From contig NZ_CP048433.1 in the NCBI RefSeq assembly GCF_010509075.1, positions 1,612,001 through 1,676,000 on the forward strand: DNA of 64,000 nt, read 5' to 3'. Made by a program: the position numbers and the translations under genes. How positions within the stretch are numbered: the first letter of the stretch is position 1; the number at the start of each line of letters is the position of its first letter. Below, one piece after another: positions 25,968-34,731 of this stretch. This DNA is from Collinsella aerofaciens ATCC 25986 (GTDB lineage Bacteria; Actinomycetota; Coriobacteriia; Coriobacteriales; Coriobacteriaceae). The notes under the pieces are model-generated. The model was given only the letters and a program-made list of their open reading frames with translations, made no database searches and was not told the origin of the DNA.

Positions 25968-26519
25968 CTACTCCCCCAGCACGGCCTTTTTGGCGGCTGC
26001 AGCCATGTTGTCCAGATCTTCCTTGGTGGGGTGATCCTTTGCGGCAACCCAGTTGTCGAGCAGCATCTTAAATCGGGCGTTGTCGGGATCTTGCTCGAGC
26101 ATGGCCTCGTAGCGCTGCTTGACCGCGGGGCCCATCTTGCCCTGGCACATCGCCCAACCCGCAAGCTCGGCATCCACAGCCAAATTGGAGGTCACACGAT
26201 CGATAATCTGCTGATAATAGCTCTGGTCGGCCCCAAAACCGCAGGTGCCAAACAGGAACACGCGCTTGCCGTGCAAGGCGGAGAGCAACGCCGCGACCGA
26301 AGGCGTGCACGCGCCCTTGTCGCACCAAAAACCGACGAGCACCGTGTCGGCCGCGCAGGCGCCCTGCGCCTCGAGCGCAACTTGATCCGCATCCGCATCG
26401 TCGCTCAACGCCGCGGCGTGGATAAACTCAACGCCCGCAGCCTGCAGAGCGCGCTTGATCGCGCCCGAAACCATCCTGGTATTACCGCTCTTGCTGTTAA
26501 CCACCAAAGAGCATGTCAT
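25968..26519 (-). CDS. Flavodoxin-family protein
   Basis: Small FMN-binding electron carrier or reductase-associated protein of 183 residues. The phosphate-binding loop is NSKSGNTRMVSGAIKRAL, close to the flavodoxin T/SxTGNT pattern, followed by GFWCDKGACTP and FLFGTCGFGAD where the other flavin loops are expected. The C-terminal third is helical and charged (DNARFKMLLDNWVAAKDHPT). ATG at 26519 is used; the ribosome-binding site is weak. It appears monocistronic. Partner oxidoreductase not identifiable from context. Confidence 0.78.
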   Translation of the reverse strand: MTCSLVVNSKSGNTRMVSGAIKRALQAAGVEFIHAAALSDDADADQVALEAQGACAADTVLVGFWCDKGACTPSVAALLSALHGKRVFLFGTCGFGADQSYYQQIIDRVTSNLAVDAELAGWAMCQGKMGPAVKQRYEAMLEQDPDNARFKMLLDNWVAAKDHPTKEDLDNMAAAAKKAVLGE

Positions 26520-26687
26520 AGTCACGTTGCTCGTTTCCCCCAAAACTAAAGCCACTAATGCAATTTATTAGATGAATATCTTAGTACTAACGCGACAGAT
26601 GTAAACCACCGTCTGTCGATTGGCGACGCAGACGACACCTTGGGTGGATTTTGGACCGCGTGTACTTGGATTAATGCCGCCGCAGAG

Positions 26688-26748
26688 TGTTTCACGGAAT
26701 ACCGTCAAATTGTGTCACGGAGTATCGTCAAAATGTATCACGCGCTGG
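26688..26748 (+). repeat. Tandem 23-bp repeats, probable remnant of an IS21-type end
   Basis: TGTTTCACGGAATACCGTCAAAT is followed directly by TGTGTCACGGAGTATCGTCAAAA and then TGTATCACGCGC. Repeated sites beginning with TGT are the architecture of IS21-family termini, as seen in the intact element at 4580. No transposase remains nearby. The rest of the gap 26520-26815 shows no gene. Confidence 0.45.
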
Positions 26749-26815
26749 TAGAACGCTATATAACAAGATGGCTCTATGGGGCAAATTAACCTGATTCATT
26801 TGTCCCGCGTCTTGC

Positions 26816-28675
26816 TTACTGGGCGAATTGGCTGCGGTAGAGTTCGGCGTAGAAGCCGCCTGCCGCTAGCAGCTCGTCGTGCGTGCCACGCTCGATAATC
26901 TGCCCGTCGCGCATCACCAGAATGCAGTCGGCGTTACGAATCGTGCTCAGGCGGTGCGCCACGACAAAGCTTGTGCGGCCAGCCATGAGCTCGTCGAATG
27001 CCGCCTGCACCTGCAGCTCGGTACGCGTATCGATGCTCGAGGTCGCCTCGTCCAGCAGCAAGATAGCCGGGTCGGTGAGCATGACGCGCGCGATGCACAG
27101 CAGCTGTTTTTGACCCTGGCTAAACGTGCCGCCGTCCTCGCCGATGACCGTATCGTAGCCGCCTGGCAGCTGCACGATAAACTTGTGCGCGTGCGCGCGC
27201 TTGGCCGCCTCGACAACCTGTTCGCGCGTGGCATCGGGACAGCCGTAAGCGATGTTTTCCGCCACCGTGCCCTCGAACAGCCAAGTGTCCTGCAGCACCA
27301 TGCCAAAGGCGCGGCGCAGGCTTGCGCGCGTGTAGTCACGCGAGGAACGGCCATCGACCGCGATGCGCCCAGCATCGATATCGTAAAAGCGCAGTAGCAG
27401 GTTGATGAGCGTCGTCTTGCCACAGCCCGTGGGACCGACGAGGGCATAGCGCATACCGGGCTTGGCATCGATGCAGATATCCTGCAGCAGTTTGCGGTCG
27501 GGCACATAGCTAAAGTCCACATGCTCAAACGAAACCTCGCCCTTCGGGGCGGCGAGCTCAATGGCATCCACAGCGTCGGGTTCCTGCTCGCGCGCATCGA
27601 GCAACGCGAACATGCGGCGCGCCGAGGCGTACGCCGTCTGGATCTGCGTGATGACGTTCGTAACCTCGTTGAACGGCTTAGTGTACTGGTTGGCGTAGGA
27701 CAGAAAGATCTGCACGCCGCCCACCGTAAGCGCCGCGGGCACGCCCGTGATCACGCCCACGCAGCCGATCACGGCGACCACGGCGTAGATGATGTTGTTG
27801 ATAAAGCGCGTGCCGGGGTTGGAAAGCGAGCCCATAAACTGCGCGCGCTCGCCCGCAGTGTAGAGCTCGGCGTTGAGGGCGTCGAAACGCTGCTGCGCGT
27901 TCGGTCCATAGGCGAAGGCGTCCACGAGCTTTTGCTCACCCACATACTCCTCGATATGGCCGCCCAGCTGGCCCTGAATGCGCTGCTGCGCTGTAAAGCT
28001 CTTGTTGGAGAGCTTGGCGATGGCGCCCGCCGCAAAGATGGAAAGAGGTGTGACAAGCACCACCACGAGCGTCATGGTCAGGTTGATGGAGAGCATAAAC
28101 GCGAGCGTGCCCACGATGGTGATGACGCCGGTAAAGAGCTGCGTAAAGCCCTGCAGCAGACCGTCGCCCACCTGGTCGACGTCGTTGACCACGCGGCTCA
28201 TAAGGTCGCCGTGGGCATGGCCGTCGATAAAGCTGAGCGGCATGCGGCTGAGCTTGTCGCTTGCCTCGACACGCATGTCGCGCACCGTCTCGTAGGACAG
28301 GCGGTTGACGCAGTAGCCCTGCAGCCACTGGAACGCCGCAGCGCCAACCACGACCAGCGCGAGTTTGGTGACGAGCGGTAGCAGTGCATCGAAGTCCACC
28401 TGTCCGGCGGCAACGATGAGGTCGATGCCCTCGCCGATGAGGATGGGCGTATAGAGCTGCAGGATCACCGAGATGGCGGCGCTCACAAACGACGCCGTAA
28501 ACGAAATGCGGTGCGGACGCACGTAGCCCATCAGGCGACGGGTCACCGTGCTCACGGGATAGCGCTCGGAATCGCCGGGCTGGCGCGGGCCGTCACCCAG
28601 ATCGTTGAGGTTATCGCTACCGGACACATTGGCCGTCATCGTGGCGACCGAACCGGAAGAAGTATACGGATTCAT
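26816..28675 (-). CDS. ABC exporter half-transporter, catalytically complete partner
   Basis: Type IV (LmrA/TM288-like) half-transporter of 619 residues: a short hydrophilic N-terminus, six membrane helices (residues about 55-340) and an ATPase domain. Walker A is GPTGCGKTTLI, the signature reads TFSQGQKQ (a common variant of LSGGQ), and Walker B ILLLDEATSSID keeps the catalytic Glu. The start ATG abuts the TAA of the upstream half-transporter with no gap, so the two are translationally coupled and presumably form a heterodimer. Substrate unknown; drugs, peptides or lipids are typical. Confidence 0.92.
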   Translation of the reverse strand: MNPYTSSGSVATMTANVSGSDNLNDLGDGPRQPGDSERYPVSTVTRRLMGYVRPHRISFTASFVSAAISVILQLYTPILIGEGIDLIVAAGQVDFDALLPLVTKLALVVVGAAAFQWLQGYCVNRLSYETVRDMRVEASDKLSRMPLSFIDGHAHGDLMSRVVNDVDQVGDGLLQGFTQLFTGVITIVGTLAFMLSINLTMTLVVVLVTPLSIFAAGAIAKLSNKSFTAQQRIQGQLGGHIEEYVGEQKLVDAFAYGPNAQQRFDALNAELYTAGERAQFMGSLSNPGTRFINNIIYAVVAVIGCVGVITGVPAALTVGGVQIFLSYANQYTKPFNEVTNVITQIQTAYASARRMFALLDAREQEPDAVDAIELAAPKGEVSFEHVDFSYVPDRKLLQDICIDAKPGMRYALVGPTGCGKTTLINLLLRFYDIDAGRIAVDGRSSRDYTRASLRRAFGMVLQDTWLFEGTVAENIAYGCPDATREQVVEAAKRAHAHKFIVQLPGGYDTVIGEDGGTFSQGQKQLLCIARVMLTDPAILLLDEATSSIDTRTELQVQAAFDELMAGRTSFVVAHRLSTIRNADCILVMRDGQIIERGTHDELLAAGGFYAELYRSQFAQ

Positions 28676-30526
28676 TTAGCGGCCCTCCTTTGCGCGGGTG
28701 GATGCAGGGGCGGAGTCCGAAGCGGGCGTCGCACTCCCCTGCTGGCCCTCGAGCTCCTCACGGCGGAGCTGCGACTGGCAAATCTCGCGGTAGAGCTGGC
28801 AGCTTGCGTACAGCTCGTCGTGCGTACCCAGGCCCGCAACCGAACCGTGATCGAGCACACAGATCATGTCGGCATCGCGCACGGTCGAGACGCGCTGGCT
28901 CACGATGACGGTCGTCAGCGGCAACCCGCCCTCGGCGGCGCCGCGCACGCTGCGCTCGCGGATGGCATGGCGAAGCGCCGCGTCGGTCTTAAAATCGAGT
29001 GCCGAGGCGGAGTCGTCCATGATCAGAATCTGCGGCGAACCCACCAAGGCACGCGCGATGGTCAGGCGCTGGCGCTGACCACCGCTGAAGTTCTTGCCGC
29101 CCGCCTCGACCGAGGCGTCGAGCCCCTGCGGCTTGTTGCGCACGAGCTCGCTGGCCTGCGCCATATCGAGCGCCGCCCAGAGCTCCTCGTCGGTCGCCGA
29201 CTCGTCGCGCCAGGTCAGGTTGCTACGAATGGTGCCGCTCACCAGCGACGCGCGCTGCGGGACGGTCGCGACCACGTGGCGCAGCTGGTCGAGCGGCCAG
29301 GTGCGCACGTCGGCACCCATTACGCTCACGCTGCCGGTACCCGCATCGTACAGGCGCGGAATGAGCGAGACGAGCGTGGACTTACCACTGCCCGTGCCGC
29401 CGATAATGCCGAGCGTTTTGCCCAGCGGCAAATCCAGAGTCACGTCGTTGACGGCATTGGCGGCGCCCGCGCCAAAGGAGAAGCTCGCGTGGCTCAAGCT
29501 CAGCGCGGGGACCGGGGCAGCTGCGCCCGCCGCGTTCGGCTCGGGCAGGGCGACCGGCTCGTTGCCCTCGTCGGTAATGCTCGGCACGCAATTGAGCACC
29601 TCGTTGATGCGCGACGCGCTGGCGCTCGCCTTGGTAAAGACCACGACCAGGTTGGCGACGTACACGATGGAGGTGAGCGTCTGCGTCATGTAGTTGACAA
29701 ACGCCATGACCTGGCCCTGCGTGAGCTCGCCCACATTCACCTGGATGCCGCCCACCCACAGGATGGCGCACACGCCCAGGTTCATCACCAAAAACGTGAC
29801 GGGGTTGAGAATCGACGAGAGCTTGCCCACCGCGATGGCGACATGCGCCTGATCGTCAGCCGCCTGGGCAAAACGCTCGCGCTCGTGATCCTCGCGCACA
29901 AACGCGCGGACCACACGAGCGCCCGAAAGCCCCTCGCGGCAAATGAGCGCAATGCGGTCGAGCTTTGCCTGCAGCTGCTTGTAGTACGGAATGCAGCGCG
30001 CCATGACAAACCAAAACACCAGGCCGATGGCGGGCGTGCAGATTAAAAAGATAATGCCGAGCTTAAGGTCGATGGCGAGGGCCGCAACCATGGAGCCCAC
30101 CGCCAGGAAAGGCCAGCGGATAAGCATGCGCACGCCCAGCGCCACGGCGAGCTGCACCTGATTGACGTCGTTGGTGATGCGCGTGATGAGCGACGGCGTG
30201 CCAAAGCGATCGAGCTCGGCATAGCTCAGCTTGTTGATATGCTCATAGAGTGCGCCGCGAATATCGGTGCCCATGCCCTGTGAGGTCAGCGCCGCCATCT
30301 TTTGGCAAACGAGCGTAAACGAGATGCCGATCACAGCCATGGCGCCAAGCAGCATACCGTAGTGGACGACGGCGCTGACGTCGTGCGCGCCGATGCCCTT
30401 GTCGATCATCTGGGCAATCACGAGCGGCGTCAGCAGGTCAAAGATCACTTCGATCAGCTTGCACGCAGGACCAATCACCATATACCGGCGAAACTTACCA
30501 CCAAAACGCCTGAGCAGCTCAATCAT
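28676..30526 (-). CDS. ABC exporter half-transporter, degenerate-site partner
   Basis: Half-transporter of 616 residues with six membrane helices and a C-terminal ATPase. Walker A is GGTGSGKSTLV and the signature NFSGGQRQRL is intact, but Walker B reads ILIMDDSASALD, with Asp in place of the catalytic Glu. That substitution marks the degenerate ATP site of heterodimeric exporters such as TM287/288 and BmrCD. ATG at 30526 has AAGGAG nine bases upstream. First gene of a two-gene operon with 26816-28675. A pair with the same division of labour occurs at 37769-41510. Confidence 0.9.
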   Translation of the reverse strand: MIELLRRFGGKFRRYMVIGPACKLIEVIFDLLTPLVIAQMIDKGIGAHDVSAVVHYGMLLGAMAVIGISFTLVCQKMAALTSQGMGTDIRGALYEHINKLSYAELDRFGTPSLITRITNDVNQVQLAVALGVRMLIRWPFLAVGSMVAALAIDLKLGIIFLICTPAIGLVFWFVMARCIPYYKQLQAKLDRIALICREGLSGARVVRAFVREDHERERFAQAADDQAHVAIAVGKLSSILNPVTFLVMNLGVCAILWVGGIQVNVGELTQGQVMAFVNYMTQTLTSIVYVANLVVVFTKASASASRINEVLNCVPSITDEGNEPVALPEPNAAGAAAPVPALSLSHASFSFGAGAANAVNDVTLDLPLGKTLGIIGGTGSGKSTLVSLIPRLYDAGTGSVSVMGADVRTWPLDQLRHVVATVPQRASLVSGTIRSNLTWRDESATDEELWAALDMAQASELVRNKPQGLDASVEAGGKNFSGGQRQRLTIARALVGSPQILIMDDSASALDFKTDAALRHAIRERSVRGAAEGGLPLTTVIVSQRVSTVRDADMICVLDHGSVAGLGTHDELYASCQLYREICQSQLRREELEGQQGSATPASDSAPASTRAKEGR

Positions 30527-30748
30527 GTATAGGCGCTCCTTATCATCATCTCTCTTCAATCTGATTCATGATAGTACGGAGAGCCCTGGAGATATGAAAT
30601 CAACTCGTCACAGAACAAGCCCCCGAAACAATCAGGAAACTAGGCACAGAGACAAAGCACCCGAACATGTTTTGGCAAAGCCAACGAGCAGCACTAGACA
30701 AGGGATTAATTGTTCAGATTAACGCGCCTCTACGGGCGCATTTTGGAC

Positions 30749-30853
30749 GATGTGGTCCCGGTGCCGGCGGGCTGTTTGGTAGTCGAGCGATTCCGCAGGC
30801 AAAGCCGAGGACCAGCGAGACACCAAACAGCCCGCCGGCACCGGGACCACATC
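30749..30853 (-). repeat. Conserved-core palindrome P4
   Basis: Arms 30749-30780 and 30822-30853 are perfectly complementary over 32 bases. The 41-nt core, read on the plus strand, contains GATTCCGCAGGCAAAGCCGA and GGACC, matching the GTTCCGCACGCAAAG and CCGAG parts of the P1/P2 core but without the inner hairpin. It begins 12 bp past the 3' end of the SRP RNA, in the same orientation relative to its upstream gene as the other P elements. Confidence 0.8.
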
Positions 30854-30865
30854 GCGGCACCAAAA

Positions 30866-30985
30866 AGCGCCCGTGCGCTCGATGGATTCGGATGCCCGAC
30901 AGAGGCTCCTTATGGCTGCTTCCTTCCGGACCTGACCAGATTCGGAACATGTCGTCATCCGAACCCATCGAACGCGCTAGGCGCT
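30866..30985 (-). ncRNA. ffs: Small signal recognition particle RNA (4.5S type)
   Basis: The minus strand carries the universal SRP RNA helix 8 core GGTCAGGTCCGGAAGGAAGC, followed by AGCC. The flanking arms GCGCGTTCGATGGGTTCGGATG region and CATCCGAATCCATCGAGCGC pair to form the long stem, extended by AGCGCC / GGGCGCT at the ends. The 3' end runs into a T5 tract. Length about 120 nt before processing. It acts with Ffh in membrane protein targeting. Confidence 0.95.
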
Positions 30986-30991
30986 CGGTAT

Positions 30992-31020
30992 ATCTTACCC
31001 GCTCCCGCCCTCCACGGCAA
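30992..31020 (-). promoter_or_regulatory. Promoter of ffs
   Basis: Minus-strand -35 TTGCCG (31015-31020), 17-bp spacer, -10 TAAGAT (30992-30997), seven bases before the predicted RNA 5' end. Confidence 0.7.
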
Positions 31021-31059
31021 GGCAGCTAATTTAGGACGGGGCCAAAAGACCACTTTTGA

Positions 31060-31126
31060 GTTGCGGTGGAATAGTTCCTGTTTTTGCCGCCTGAGCCGCC
31101 AAACAGGAACTATTCCACCGCAACTT
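31060..31126. repeat. Palindromic repeat family S, copy 2
   Basis: Perfect arms of 24-25 bases (AGTTGCGGTGGAATAGTTCC on one side, its complement on the other) around a GC-rich loop. It ends 15 bp before the stop codon of the minus-strand fusion gene, as copy 1 does for rlmKL and kdpE. Confidence 0.75.
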
Positions 31127-31141
31127 ATAGGGAGTTGGATT

Positions 31142-32923
31142 TTAGAGGCGGGCGAGGTCGTAGGATCGGGCGGCGGCTTCACCGGCGCAGATGAGGTTGG
31201 TTGTGGCTTCCTGGGGGTCGAGCGCTTGGTCAAGGGGCATGGGTCTGCGACAGACCGGCAGAACTAAGTCGACACCCTGCCCATACACCGCATCCAGGTT
31301 GTCGGCACGACCGCCCACGACGGCAACAACCGGCTTGCCATATCGCTTCGCACGACGAGCCACGCCCACCGGTGCCTTGCCGGCAGCGGATTGCTCGTCC
31401 ATATTGCCCTCGCCCGTTATGACCAGGTCGGCATCGCGCACGCACTCGTCAAACCCAATCAGATCGAGCACCGTCTCCACGCCCGAACGCAGCTCCGCAC
31501 CGAGCGCTAGCAACGCGGCGCCCAGGCCGCCGGCGGCGCCGGCACCGGGCACACCGAGCACCGAGCCAAATGTCCGTGCACCCTCGGGCACGCGCAACAA
31601 CCCCTGAGCCCGCGCCCCGGTAATCGCCGCATCGAGCAGGCGACCATAGCCGACCATCCAGCTGTCGTACCTGCGCAGCGCCTCGGCATCATCCGTCGGC
31701 AGACCCTTCTGCCCGCCAAACACCGCCAGTGCGCCTCGACGCCCCACGAGCGGATTCTCGACATCGGAAAGCACCACGACACGCGTGCCATTCAGTACCC
31801 GAAGCGCTGGTGCCAAATCGATACCCGCCACGTGTTCAAGGCCCGCCAGGCCGGGGGCGATATTGCGGCCACGCTCATCGACAAGGCGGGCGCCCAGCGC
31901 CTGCAGCATGCCGGCGCCACCGTCGTTGGTGGCGCTGCCGCCCAAACCAATATAGATCGTCTTTGCACCCGCGCGAACCGCACGAAGCATCAGTTCGCCC
32001 ACGCCATAAGTTGTGGCCGCCAACGCCGCCGACTCCGTGCAGGGCGAATACCCAATACCCGCCGCCTCGGCCATCTCAATTACAGCCGACTCGTGCTCGC
32101 CGTCCACCAGCATCCGGGCAGACACGCGGTCGCCCAAGGGGCCTGCAGCCTCACAGGTCGAGAGCTCGCCACCGCGCGCGGCGATGGCGTCGAGCGTTCC
32201 CTCGCCACCATCTGCCAGCGGCAAAGCGCCCAGCTCGGCATCGGGCCACACACGGCGCACGCCTTCGGCAACGGCTTTCTCCGCCTGCGCGCTCGAAACG
32301 CTACCCTTAAAGGAATCAATCGCCAGCAGCACGCGGCGGGGCCGGCGCTGCACGGGGCCAAAGTCAACCGCTGCGCCAGCATCCTCTTCGGCACACGCGA
32401 GCGCCTCGGCATGAGCGGTATGTGCCCCAAGATCGGCCCCACAACCGCAGCCAGCACAATCGGTGCCACGCAGCCCACTAAAATAGCTGCTCAACACCTC
32501 ACGACACTCATCCGCCAGCACGCCGGCACGTACGTTAAACCGATGGTTCAGGCGCGAATCGGCATTGAGGTCGTACAGCGAGCCCAGTGCACCCGCCTTG
32601 GCATCGGCCGCGCCGTACACGCAGCGCCCCACGCGCGCGTTAACCATAAGCCCCGCGCACATGCAGCAGGGCTCGAGCGTCACGTAGACCGTACAGTCGG
32701 AAAGGCGCCAACGACCGAGCGACTGCGCGGCGGCGCACAGGGCCGAAAACTCGGCATGAGCCGAAGGATCCTGGTCGAGCTCGCGGCGATTATGCGCCCT
32801 CGCGACGATCTCACCCGCGCGCACCACTACGGCACCGATCGGCACCTCGCCCACCGCCGCGGCGGCACGCGCCTCCGCCAGCGCCTCGCTCATGAACTTC
32901 TCATCGATTCCGGTGCTCGTCAT
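31142..32923 (-). CDS. Fusion of tRNA adenosine deaminase (TadA) and glycerate kinase
   Basis: A single frame of 593 residues joins two unrelated enzymes. Residues about 1-160 are TadA: zinc-binding and catalytic HAEF and PCCMCAG, which convert A34 to inosine in tRNA. A Cys-rich linker (CAGCGCGADLGAHTAHAEAL) follows. From about residue 205 the sequence is a type I glycerate 2-kinase: IDSFKGSVSSAQAEKAVAEG, LADGGEGTLDAIA, GLGGSATNDGGAGML and DLVITGEGNMDEQSA. The ATG at 32923 follows AGGGAAGG. No stop, frameshift or internal ribosome-binding site separating the parts was seen, so a true fusion is likely. The order tadA first means the essential tRNA function drives expression of the kinase. It faces tRNA-Ser divergently. 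Confidence 0.9.
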   Translation of the reverse strand: MTSTGIDEKFMSEALAEARAAAAVGEVPIGAVVVRAGEIVARAHNRRELDQDPSAHAEFSALCAAAQSLGRWRLSDCTVYVTLEPCCMCAGLMVNARVGRCVYGAADAKAGALGSLYDLNADSRLNHRFNVRAGVLADECREVLSSYFSGLRGTDCAGCGCGADLGAHTAHAEALACAEEDAGAAVDFGPVQRRPRRVLLAIDSFKGSVSSAQAEKAVAEGVRRVWPDAELGALPLADGGEGTLDAIAARGGELSTCEAAGPLGDRVSARMLVDGEHESAVIEMAEAAGIGYSPCTESAALAATTYGVGELMLRAVRAGAKTIYIGLGGSATNDGGAGMLQALGARLVDERGRNIAPGLAGLEHVAGIDLAPALRVLNGTRVVVLSDVENPLVGRRGALAVFGGQKGLPTDDAEALRRYDSWMVGYGRLLDAAITGARAQGLLRVPEGARTFGSVLGVPGAGAAGGLGAALLALGAELRSGVETVLDLIGFDECVRDADLVITGEGNMDEQSAAGKAPVGVARRAKRYGKPVVAVVGGRADNLDAVYGQGVDLVLPVCRRPMPLDQALDPQEATTNLICAGEAAARSYDLARL

Positions 32924-32974
32924 CGTTCGCCTTCCCTGTTGCAAATCCAAAACGATGCTATCATTACGACTCAC

Positions 32975-33064
32975 GGAGAGATGGCAGAGCGGTTGAATGC
33001 GGCGGTCTTGAAAACCGTTGAGCGCGAGAGCGTTCCGGGGGTTCGAATCCCCCTCTCTCCGCCA
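32975..33064 (+). tRNA. tRNA-Ser (anticodon TGA)
   Basis: Acceptor GGAGAGA pairs with TCTCTCC, followed by discriminator G and an encoded CCA. The anticodon arm CGGTCTTGAAAACCG presents TGA. A long variable arm (GAGCGCGAGAGCGTTC region) is typical of serine tRNA. The T arm is CCGGGGGTTCGAATCCCCC-like. Length 90 nt. Confidence 0.96.
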
Positions 33065-33066
33065 CC

Positions 33067-33651
33067 TTAGTGATTCACCGGCGTCATGGTGCGCTCGAAC
33101 AGCGCATCGACCACGTCGGCTATCTCGGGTCGACGCTCAAGATCGTGACCCGACTCCCACCAATTTGTGAACAGTCGAATAATGCCACCGGCGATAAACT
33201 CCGATGTCGTCTCGAGCGAAACGGGCGCCAGGGCATCTTCGGCAAGCGAGCTCATCACACGCTCGCGGATGGAACGCGCAATGCGGTCGCAAATCATGCC
33301 GGTCAGCATGCCCGACATGCTGCTGGCCAAAAGGTTATCCATGAGCTGCTCATGCGCCAGAATCATATTCATGGCATCGTCAAAGACCTCATGGCGAAGC
33401 GCCCGTACGTCATCAAGCGGCTCCGCGTCCGCTGCATCGGTCCGGTTTTGCGGCAAGCCCGTCATAAGCTCATCGATATAGAAGGCAAAGTAATCGTTTT
33501 TATCGCGAAAATGCTTATAGAACGTCGTGCGGCGAATCAGGGCCCGGTCGCAAAGCATGGCAACCGTCAAATCCTCAAACCGATGCTCTTCCAAGAGCTC
33601 GGTAAAAGCATCGAACAGGGCACGATAGGTTTTCTTGATGCGAAGGTCCAT
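33067..33651 (-). CDS. TetR-family transcriptional regulator
   Basis: DNA-binding repressor of 194 residues from ATG 33651; an in-frame ATG at 33663 would add four residues. The N-terminal helix-turn-helix is FEDLTVAMLCDRALIRRTTF, ending YKHFRDKNDYFAFYI, the classic TetR pattern. The C-terminal ligand domain is helical and unassigned. It ends two bases after the tRNA-Ser gene on the opposite strand. No obvious target operon adjoins it; an effect on lemA across the 212-bp divergent gap is possible. Confidence 0.85.
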   Translation of the reverse strand: MDLRIKKTYRALFDAFTELLEEHRFEDLTVAMLCDRALIRRTTFYKHFRDKNDYFAFYIDELMTGLPQNRTDAADAEPLDDVRALRHEVFDDAMNMILAHEQLMDNLLASSMSGMLTGMICDRIARSIRERVMSSLAEDALAPVSLETTSEFIAGGIIRLFTNWWESGHDLERRPEIADVVDALFERTMTPVNH

Positions 33652-33863
33652 CCATATCGCCATCCTCAAGGTGTAGACAGCATTCCTTAATTTGTCGCAT
33701 ATCTTACACCTGTACCACCCGTTCCATGTTGGCGCCCCCCTCCTTGGCGGAAACATAACGCTTACCGGAAAGTTCGGTATCGCCAAAGGTTGCGGGTATA
33801 CTAGTAGCGTTACACCAACGGCAGCCGGCGCAAAACGCCGCTGCCATTCGAAACGGAGACATC

Positions 33864-34415
33864 ATGCTTCCCGTCATCATCGGTATCGTTGTTGTCGTTG
33901 TGATCGCCAGCGCCATCGCCGGCATCTACAACAACATGGTCACCAAGCGCAATCGCATCGATAATGCCTGGCAGAACATCGACACGCAGCTGCAGCGCCG
34001 CAACGACCTGATCCCTAACCTGGTCGAGACCGTCAAGGGCTACGCCAAGCACGAGCAGGACACGCTCGCCGCCGTAGTCAACGCGCGCAACGCCGCCGTG
34101 AGCGCCACCACCCCCGAGGCCAAGATGGAAGCGGACAACGTGCTGACCGGTGCGCTGCGCCAGCTCTTTGCCGTCGCCGAGGCCTACCCCGACCTTAAGG
34201 CAAATACCAACTTTACGCAGCTCCAGTCCACGCTCGAGGACACCGAGAACAAGGTGAGCTACGCGCGCCAGAGCTACAACGATTGCGTGCTCAGCTACAA
34301 CAACGCCATCCAGACGTTCCCGGCCGTTATCTTTGCCGGCATCTTCCAGTTTAAGGAGCGCCAGGGCTTCGAGGCCGCCGAGGCCGCCCGCCAGGCACCG
34401 ACCGTCAAGTTCTAA
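33864..34415 (+). CDS. lemA: LemA family protein
   Basis: Membrane-anchored protein of 183 residues. A single N-terminal helix (PVIIGIVVVVVIASAIAGIY) precedes a helical-bundle domain with the family signatures NRIDNAWQNIDTQLQRRNDL and IPNLVETVKGYAKHE, and the C-terminal conserved segment NNAIQTFPAVIFA. ATG follows CGGAGACATC. LemA is often next to htpX or a TPM-domain gene; here it stands alone and is followed by a terminator. Function is poorly defined in the family, with suggested envelope or membrane-stress roles. Confidence 0.93.
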   Translation: MLPVIIGIVVVVVIASAIAGIYNNMVTKRNRIDNAWQNIDTQLQRRNDLIPNLVETVKGYAKHEQDTLAAVVNARNAAVSATTPEAKMEADNVLTGALRQLFAVAEAYPDLKANTNFTQLQSTLEDTENKVSYARQSYNDCVLSYNNAIQTFPAVIFAGIFQFKERQGFEAAEAARQAPTVKF

Positions 34416-34456
34416 CAATCACGGCCGAGTCTTAAGCCAGCTCATCAACCCTTTGG

Positions 34457-34487
34457 GGTCCAAGGCACAAACCTTGGGCCCTTTTCT
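34457..34487 (+). terminator. Terminator of lemA
   Basis: Stem GGGTCCAAGG / CCTTGGGCCC followed by TTTTCTT. Confidence 0.75.
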
Positions 34488-34590
34488 TATCCACGCACAA
34501 CGCGCCCACGCACAACGCGCGGCCAATAGGCCGCGCACCATCTTTACTTCAGATCTATATTGCCCGTAACGGCAGCACCGAGGTAACGCA

Positions 34591-34715
34591 GGCCCGAGGG
34601 CAACCTTCCTTTCCGGCGCACTCCGCAGGACGAAAGAACCTCCGCCGCACGAAGTGCGCAGCGGAGGTTCTTTCATGTCCGAGGACGCGCCGGAAAGGAA
34701 GGTTGCCCTCGGGCC
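34591..34715 (-). repeat. Conserved-core palindrome P3
   Basis: Arms 34591-34619 and 34687-34715 are perfectly complementary over 29 bases. The core has ACTCCGCAGGACGAAAG on the left and TGTCCGAGGAC on the right around an inner hairpin (AAGAACCTCCGC / GCGGAGGTTCTT) whose sequence differs from that of P1/P2. It starts 17 bp after the minus-strand ilvE stop, oriented like the other P elements relative to its upstream gene. Confidence 0.8.
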
Positions 34716-34731
34716 GGACAGCTAAGACAGC

